A stretch of DNA of 17,840 nt, from contig DATDGI010000115.1 of assembly GCA_036522155.1 (NCBI GenBank), positions 1 through 17,840 of the forward strand, given 5' to 3'. The notes beneath the pieces were generated by a model. The model saw nothing but the letters and a program-made list of their open reading frames with translations. It searched no databases and was not told the DNA's origin. Source of the stretch: UBA9676 sp036522155 (GTDB taxonomy: Bacteria; Actinomycetota; Actinomycetes; Streptosporangiales; Streptosporangiaceae). The stretch's first letter is position 1. Each line of letters begins with the position of its first letter. Below, one piece after another: positions 13,498 to 17,840 of this stretch. A program made the position numbers and the translations under genes.

Positions 13498-14859
13498 CTA
13501 CAGGACCGTCCGGTGCGGGGCGTCCCCGAACTGGTAGGTGGCGTCGAGGACGGCCGGGCAGTCGGGCACCCAGGAGTAATCGACGCCCGGGTGGACCGTG
13601 TGCACGATCGCGAGGTCGAAGTCCGCGCCCTGCGGGGTGGCGACGCTGGCCATCACGCTGCCGGTGGGCAGGGCCAGCACCGGAACCAGCGGGTCGTAGT
13701 AGCTGACGTCGGCCCCGGCCGCGGCCAGCCCGGCGATCAGCGGGAGAGCGGGAGACTCACGCAGATCCCGGACCCCGGCTTGGTAGCTGGCGCCGACCAC
13801 GATGACGCTGGCGCTGGACAGGTCGAGCGCCTGGCCACCGAGCACCTCGGCGGCGCGCGTGATGACCTGGCCGGGCCGCAGCTCGATCGACCGCATCGCC
13901 TGCTCGATCAGCGGCGACCCCTGGCCGGACTTGGCCAGCTGCCAGAGCAGGTAGTGGGGGTCGCACGGGATGCAGGGCCCGCCTACGCCCGGGCCGGGGA
14001 AGGCCCCGGGGAAGCCGTCCGGCTTGGTGCCCGCGGCCAGGGTCACCTCGATCGGGTCCAGCGCGAGGGTGCGGCAGGCGCCGGCGAACTCGTTGGCCAG
14101 CGCCAGCGAGACCGCGCGGAAGATGTTCTCGTAGAGCTTGGCCGCCTCGGCCGCGTCGGGCGAGCTGACCAGGTACACCTCGTCGGTCAGGTGGCCGAGT
14201 ACCCAGGCGGCCCGGGCGGTGCATTCGGCGGTGGCCCCGCCCGCCACCCGGGGGGTTTCCCGCTGCACGTGGCCGGGGTTGCCCGGGTCGATCCGCTCGG
14301 GGCTGAACGCCACGAACACGTCGGTGCCGGCCTTCAGGCCACGGGCCGCGAGCGGCTCGGTCAGCAGTTCGCTGGTGGTGCCCGGGCACGTGGTCGAGGT
14401 CAGGATGATCGTCTGCCCGGGACTGGCGTGGCTGACCACGCCGGCACAGGCGGCGCGCAGCGCGGTCAGGTCGGGCACCCGGGAGTCGTCCACCGGGGCC
14501 GGGACGCAGATGATGACGGCGTCGGTGGCGGTGATCGCGGCCGGGTTGCTGGTGAGCTCGAGCGTGCCGTCGGCCAGCGCGGCCTCCATCCGGGGCCGGT
14601 CGTCCTCGGCCAGGCCGGCCTGGCCGGCGGCGATGGTGGCCAGCCGGTCCTCGCTGACGTCGATCCCGATGATCCGCTGGCACCGTCCGTGCAGACCGAG
14701 TGCGGTCGGCAGGCCCACGTAGCCGAGCCCGACGATGGCCGCCGACCAGGTCCCGGCCAGTTGCCCGTCGCCGTGGCTGGCGGGGCGGAACGAGACGAGC
14801 TTGCTGTGAAGCTGCGCTTCCCGGCCGTTGACGGCCAGGGACGGCTGCGGTGAACCCAT
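13498..14859 (-). CDS. UDP-sugar 6-dehydrogenase (UDP-HexNAc dehydrogenase type)
   Basis: With the ATG at 14859 the protein is 453 residues. It has the NAD motif GLGYVG (44-49), the central FSPERIDPGN (185-194), the KLYENIFRAVSLALANEF helix (K241 onward) and the catalytic region GPGVGGPCIPCDP (289-301) with C296 as the nucleophile. The VPAPVDDSRVPDL and SPERIDPGN features favour the UDP-GlcNAc/ManNAc dehydrogenase group (WbpA/TviB-like) over UDP-glucose dehydrogenase. The reaction is a two-step NAD-dependent oxidation of C6 to a carboxylate, giving a UDP-uronic acid. The usual GGHCIP is GGPCIP here. The start was chosen for AGGGGGA at 7-base spacing; the frame extends to 14946 without conserved features. 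A roughly 40-residue poorly conserved leader precedes the NAD motif. Confidence 0.93.
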   Translation of the reverse strand: MGSPQPSLAVNGREAQLHSKLVSFRPASHGDGQLAGTWSAAIVGLGYVGLPTALGLHGRCQRIIGIDVSEDRLATIAAGQAGLAEDDRPRMEAALADGTLELTSNPAAITATDAVIICVPAPVDDSRVPDLTALRAACAGVVSHASPGQTIILTSTTCPGTTSELLTEPLAARGLKAGTDVFVAFSPERIDPGNPGHVQRETPRVAGGATAECTARAAWVLGHLTDEVYLVSSPDAAEAAKLYENIFRAVSLALANEFAGACRTLALDPIEVTLAAGTKPDGFPGAFPGPGVGGPCIPCDPHYLLWQLAKSGQGSPLIEQAMRSIELRPGQVITRAAEVLGGQALDLSSASVIVVGASYQAGVRDLRESPALPLIAGLAAAGADVSYYDPLVPVLALPTGSVMASVATPQGADFDLAIVHTVHPGVDYSWVPDCPAVLDATYQFGDAPHRTVL

Positions 14860-14977
14860 CTGCCGTTCCCCCTGTCTGGTGGCGGCTGACCCGCCTGAAC
14901 TGCGAATGCGCTGGTGCCGTAGGCCTGAGGCTGCCAGCGTCATCACCCCGGGCAGTACGCCAACTGAGGTAGGCCGC

Positions 14978-15763
14978 CTACGCAGAGTGCGCGAAATCTG
15001 CCGGGGCGTGTCTGTGGTAGTCCCAGGTCATCCGGTGCCGGATCGCCTTGGCCCACAGCCGCCAGCCGGAGTCGGCGTCCCCGACGCAGGTGCGGGGCAG
15101 CGCGTGACGGCCGGTGAGGCCGGAACGCCAGATCGCGCAGCCGTAGTCGTAACCGGCCACCCGTACCACGGCCACCTCACGGCCGCCGACATGCCCGTAC
15201 GGGTAGCAGAACCCGGTGACCGGCTGGCCGCTCACGCCCTGCAGGATGACCCGGCTGTTCTCCACCTCGGCGGTCAGCCCGGCAGCCGGCACGCCGGTCA
15301 GCGACACGTGGCGCAGCCCGTGCGAGCCGATCTCCATCCCGGCCTCCGCCACCTGCCGCACCTGCCGAGCCGTGAGCAGCGGCTTGCGGGGACCTTCCGG
15401 ATCCCAGGCGTTGTCGCCGCCCAGCCGGCCGGCGATAACGAAGACGGTCGCGGTGAAGCCGTACCGGGCCAGCGCGGGCAGCACATGCTCGGTGAAGTCG
15501 GCATAACCATCGTCGAACGACAGCCCGACCAGGCCGTGCCCGGCGCCGCGGTCACGGGCGGCGAGCAGTTCGGCGACCGAGACGCCACGCAGGCCACGGC
15601 GGCGCAGCCAGCGCAGTTGCTGGCCGAACCGCTCCGGGCTCACGGTGACCCGATACGGGTCGCCGGAGTACCGGGTCACCGAGTGGTACATCAGTACCGC
15701 TGGCATGCTGCCGCGGGCCCAGCCGGCGTAGGCAGCCCGGCCGCGGCTGATGAGTGCCGCCAT
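14978..15763 (-). CDS. NodB-family polysaccharide deacetylase
   Basis: The 261-residue protein carries the carbohydrate esterase 4 signature: LMYHSV at the start of the fold (24-29), metal/catalytic SFDDGY (82-87; D84 general base, D85 metal), GSHGLRH (H148 and H152 as metal ligands) and FCYPYG (185-190). The family removes N- or O-acetyl groups from glycans such as peptidoglycan, poly-GlcNAc or lipid-linked saccharides. I see no hydrophobic signal peptide or transmembrane anchor, only a basic N-terminus, which is unusual for an enzyme of a surface glycan and suggests a cytoplasmic precursor substrate or another export route. AAGGGG lies eight bases before the ATG. A 118-bp gap separates it from the downstream dehydrogenase gene, so it may be the first gene of the cluster or a separate unit. 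Confidence 0.92.
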   Translation of the reverse strand: MAALISRGRAAYAGWARGSMPAVLMYHSVTRYSGDPYRVTVSPERFGQQLRWLRRRGLRGVSVAELLAARDRGAGHGLVGLSFDDGYADFTEHVLPALARYGFTATVFVIAGRLGGDNAWDPEGPRKPLLTARQVRQVAEAGMEIGSHGLRHVSLTGVPAAGLTAEVENSRVILQGVSGQPVTGFCYPYGHVGGREVAVVRVAGYDYGCAIWRSGLTGRHALPRTCVGDADSGWRLWAKAIRHRMTWDYHRHAPADFAHSA

Positions 15764-15873
15764 GTTCCTGCCCCTTCGTGGACCGATGATCCGGGCAGGC
15801 TAGGCGGGGCAGACGGGAGGTGGATCGTGCCTTCAGCCGGTTCCCGCTACCTCATTCGCAGGTGACCCGCTGG

Positions 15874-16512
15874 TCAGAGGTCCACGCCGGAGCCGACCTC
15901 AAGCTGGGTGAAGGTCCCGCCGCTGGGGCCGGTGGCCATGCCGAGGAAGGCGCCCAGCACCGCCAGGCCTACCTCGCCGAACAGGGCGTCGTGGATGGTG
16001 TAGCCGCGGCGGGCGTCGACCGTCCGGGCGTAGTCGATCATCTCCGACAGCTTGAGCCACGGCGCGCTGGCGGGCAGCAGCAGCGTCCCGACCGGATCCT
16101 CCGGCACGGTGAGCGCGTCACCGGGATGGAAGACCTCACCATCGATCATGAACCCGACGTTCGCGATCATGGGAATGTCCTGGTGCAGGACCGCGTGCTC
16201 GGAGCCGTACACGTGCACGTCGAAACCGGCCGCAGTGAAGGTGTCGCCGTGGTCGACCACATGGACCCGGCCGGCCTGGTCGGGGAACTCGGCGGCCACC
16301 GCGGCGGTCGACCAAACCTGCAGCCCCGGGTCGGCCGCCAGTGCGGCCCGCAGGCGGTCCGGCACCACGTGGTCGAAGTGCTCGTGCGTGATGAGGACCG
16401 CGTTCGCCCCGGCCAGCGCATCGTCACCGCTGAATGCCCCGGGGTCAACGACCAGCACTGCCCCGTCTTTCTGGAACCGGACACAAGCATGACCAAGCTT
16501 GGTGAGCCGCAT
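15874..16512 (-). CDS. Metallo-beta-lactamase-fold hydrolase (UlaG-like)
   Basis: The 212-residue protein has the metal signature THEHFDH (H43, H45, D47, H48), further candidate ligands H106 or H110, D132 (HPGDAL) and H174 near the C-terminus, and an N-terminal LGHACVRF strand. This is the layout of small MBL-fold hydrolases of the UlaG/UPF0173 kind, which act on diverse esters, lactones or phosphodiesters in the cytoplasm; the substrate cannot be predicted. The ATG at 16512 is preferred over one at 16575 because AGGAG sits 6-7 bases before it and the fold starts at the next residues. It lies 110 bp upstream of the deacetylase on the same strand and is divergent from the protein kinase gene. 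Membership in the polysaccharide cluster is possible but not shown. Confidence 0.88.
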   Translation of the reverse strand: MRLTKLGHACVRFQKDGAVLVVDPGAFSGDDALAGANAVLITHEHFDHVVPDRLRAALAADPGLQVWSTAAVAAEFPDQAGRVHVVDHGDTFTAAGFDVHVYGSEHAVLHQDIPMIANVGFMIDGEVFHPGDALTVPEDPVGTLLLPASAPWLKLSEMIDYARTVDARRGYTIHDALFGEVGLAVLGAFLGMATGPSGGTFTQLEVGSGVDL

Positions 16513-16568
16513 TCTCGCTCCTCGGCGTTGATGGCCCGGGACGGCCATGGCGGCCGGCCCGCGATAGG

Positions 16569-16599
16569 TTGACATGGCCAGGATCGCACCACTGATACT
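16569..16599 (+). promoter_or_regulatory. Sigma-70-like promoter for Ser/Thr kinase gene
   Basis: TTGACA (16569-16574), a perfect -35, is followed after 19 bases by GATACT (16594-16599), a fair -10. Transcription would begin near 16606, giving a leader of about 100 bases before the kinase ATG. This is the best promoter match in the window. Confidence 0.5.
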
Positions 16600-16706
16600 G
16601 TTTTCGTCCCTTGCGACTTCTCTCCCACTGACCCCAACTATTCCGTGACGACCGGCCGGCGCGCACCCCGCCCCGCACCGGGCCGGACGGCGCCGCTGGA
16701 GGCGCG

Positions 16707-17840
16707 ATGAGCGAGGAACACCGCCCGGGGCCGGGCGGGCTCGCGATCGGCACGCTGCTGGCCGGCTACCGGTGCGAGGAGGAGATCGGCCGGGGCGGCA
16801 TGGCCGTCGTCTACCGCGCCTACGACGATCGCCTCGACCGCCGGGTCGCGCTCAAGGTGCTGGCCCCCGATCTCGCCCGGGACGAGATCTTCCGGGCCCG
16901 GTTCATCCAGGAGTCGCGGATCGCCGCGGCCACCGAGCACCCGCACATCATCCCGGTGTTCAATGCCGGCGAAGCGGACGGCATGCTGTACATCGCGATG
17001 CGCTACGTACCGGACGGGGACGTCCGGACGCTGATCGACCGGCTGGGACCGCTGCCGGTCGGCCGCGCCACCGCGCTGATCGGGCAGGCGGCCTCCGCGC
17101 TGGACGCGGCGCATGCCCGCGGCCTGGTCCACCGCGATGTGAAGCCGACCAACATGCTGCTGGAACTCTCGTCGCGGACGAGCCGGCCCGACCATCTGTA
17201 CCTGTCCGACTTCGGCCTGGCCAAGCCCTCCACCGCGGCCTCCGGCCTGACCCTGACCGGCCAGTTCTTCGGCACCGTCGACTACGTCGCGCCGGAGCAG
17301 ATCCAGAGCCAGCCGCTGGACGGCCGCACGGACCAGTACGCCCTCGCGTGTGCCAGCTTCGAGATGCTCTGCGGCTCCCCGCCGTTCAAGCGGGAGAACG
17401 GGATGGCGGTCATCTCGGCGCAGCTGACCGAGCCACCGCCGCGGCTCAGCGAGCGCCGGCCCGAACTGCCCGCCGCCGTCGACCAGGTGATGGCCAAGGC
17501 CCTGGCCAAGTCCCCGGCCGACAGGTACGAGCGCTGCCTTGACTTCGCCGAGGCGCTGGCCGCGGCCAGCCGCCCCGGGCCGGGTGCGGCGGTGATCGGC
17601 GGGGAGGCCCATCCGGCCACCCGGATCGCCACCCCGATCGGCCCCGCTACCCGCGTGGATCCGGGCAGCCCGGCGGGTTCGGGGACCCCGGGAGCGGGCG
17701 CCGATGCCGGTGCTGTTCTCCCGGCGGCAGGCGCGGCCGCCGCGGCCGCCGGTTCCGGCACACCCACCGTGCTGCCGCGCGGCCCGGGCTACCCAAACGC
17801 CTCGCCGCCCACCGACCCGCGCTTCACCGATCCCCGGCTC
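16707..17840 (+). CDS. PknB-type Ser/Thr protein kinase (3' end cut by window)
   Basis: The frame runs unbroken from ATG 16707 to the window edge (378 codons), so the C-terminus is missing. GGAGG (16698-16702), four bases before the ATG, supports the start. All kinase motifs are present: Gly-rich loop GRGGMAVVY (28-36), ATP-anchoring K50 (VALKVL), catalytic HRDVKPTN (142-149), DFG (168-170) and APE (195-197). It belongs to the arginine-aspartate type, regulated by activation-loop phosphorylation. The kinase domain ends near residue 290 and is followed by an Ala/Gly/Pro/Thr-rich linker, as in actinobacterial Pkn proteins that continue into a transmembrane helix and extracellular sensor; neither is visible here. 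Linker Thr-Pro and Thr-Val motifs could be autophosphorylation sites. A short insertion (SSRTSRPDH) lies between the catalytic loop and DFG. It is divergent from the MBL-fold hydrolase gene. Confidence 0.94.
   Translation, partial: MSEEHRPGPGGLAIGTLLAGYRCEEEIGRGGMAVVYRAYDDRLDRRVALKVLAPDLARDEIFRARFIQESRIAAATEHPHIIPVFNAGEADGMLYIAMRYVPDGDVRTLIDRLGPLPVGRATALIGQAASALDAAHARGLVHRDVKPTNMLLELSSRTSRPDHLYLSDFGLAKPSTAASGLTLTGQFFGTVDYVAPEQIQSQPLDGRTDQYALACASFEMLCGSPPFKRENGMAVISAQLTEPPPRLSERRPELPAAVDQVMAKALAKSPADRYERCLDFAEALAAASRPGPGAAVIGGEAHPATRIATPIGPATRVDPGSPAGSGTPGAGADAGAVLPAAGAAAAAAGSGTPTVLPRGPGYPNASPPTDPRFTDPRL

Noticed and set aside
12748..14853. Very long plus-strand open frame (about 700 codons) antisense to the ATP-grasp and dehydrogenase genes
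   Set aside because: Its translation is low-complexity Gly/Arg/Gln/Pro-rich without domains, while the opposite strand encodes two intact enzymes. It is an effect of high GC at codon position three.
14969..14981. GTAGG-CCG-CCTAC mini-palindrome at the deacetylase stop codon
   Set aside because: A 5-bp stem is too short to distinguish from chance in DNA of this composition.
16513..16575. Upstream ATG of the MBL-fold gene adding 21 residues
   Set aside because: The extra residues are not part of the fold, and a clear AGGAG precedes the inner ATG at 16512.

Overview
This is a 17.8 kb stretch of a very GC-rich genome with GTG starts, tight ATGA/GTGA gene overlaps, an LdtMt2-like L,D-transpeptidase, a Pkn-type Ser/Thr kinase and NarL-type regulators. 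Together these point to a soil-type actinomycete; the sequence does not let me name a genus. I recognise fifteen convincing protein genes, one small accessory ORF and two genes cut by the window edges. I saw no rRNA, tRNA, CRISPR array, insertion sequence or phage gene. The region looks chromosomal and ordinary in base composition throughout.

Left part (1-5578). A lipoprotein L,D-transpeptidase enters from the left edge and ends at a perfect 18-bp inverted repeat, which it shares with a convergent operon. That operon (minus strand, 4053 to 1359) has three genes linked by 4-bp overlaps: a UbiE/MenG-like methyltransferase, an unrecognised multi-spanning membrane protein, and a geranylgeranyl-reductase-family flavoprotein. 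The set suggests quinone or prenyl-lipid tailoring. Across a 328-bp divergent intergenic region lies a secreted protein made of seven ~52-residue WNGT..W / NAWAVG repeats, probably a seven-bladed beta-propeller.

Middle part (5602-9532, all minus strand). In transcriptional order this holds a NarL-type regulator with Glu at the phospho-acceptor position, a sensor-less histidine kinase, a conventional NarL-type regulator coupled to that kinase, a PPK2 polyphosphate kinase and a PsiE-family membrane protein. The arrangement suggests a signalling module beside phosphate/polyphosphate genes.

Right part (9715-16512, all minus strand). A surface-polysaccharide-type cluster holds, in transcriptional order: an MBL-fold hydrolase, a NodB polysaccharide deacetylase, a UDP-sugar (HexNAc-type) 6-dehydrogenase, an ATP-grasp ligase, a flavin monooxygenase-like enzyme, a 64-residue protein resembling a piece of a sugar-transferase nucleotide-binding domain, and an extended-SDR sugar epimerase. 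The last four are packed within 12 bp of one another or overlapping. The combination of a uronic-acid-forming dehydrogenase, an ATP-grasp ligase and an FMO-like enzyme, with no glycosyltransferase in view, is the most unusual feature of the window. Divergent from this cluster, a Ser/Thr protein kinase gene starts at 16707 behind a good sigma-70-like promoter and runs off the right edge.
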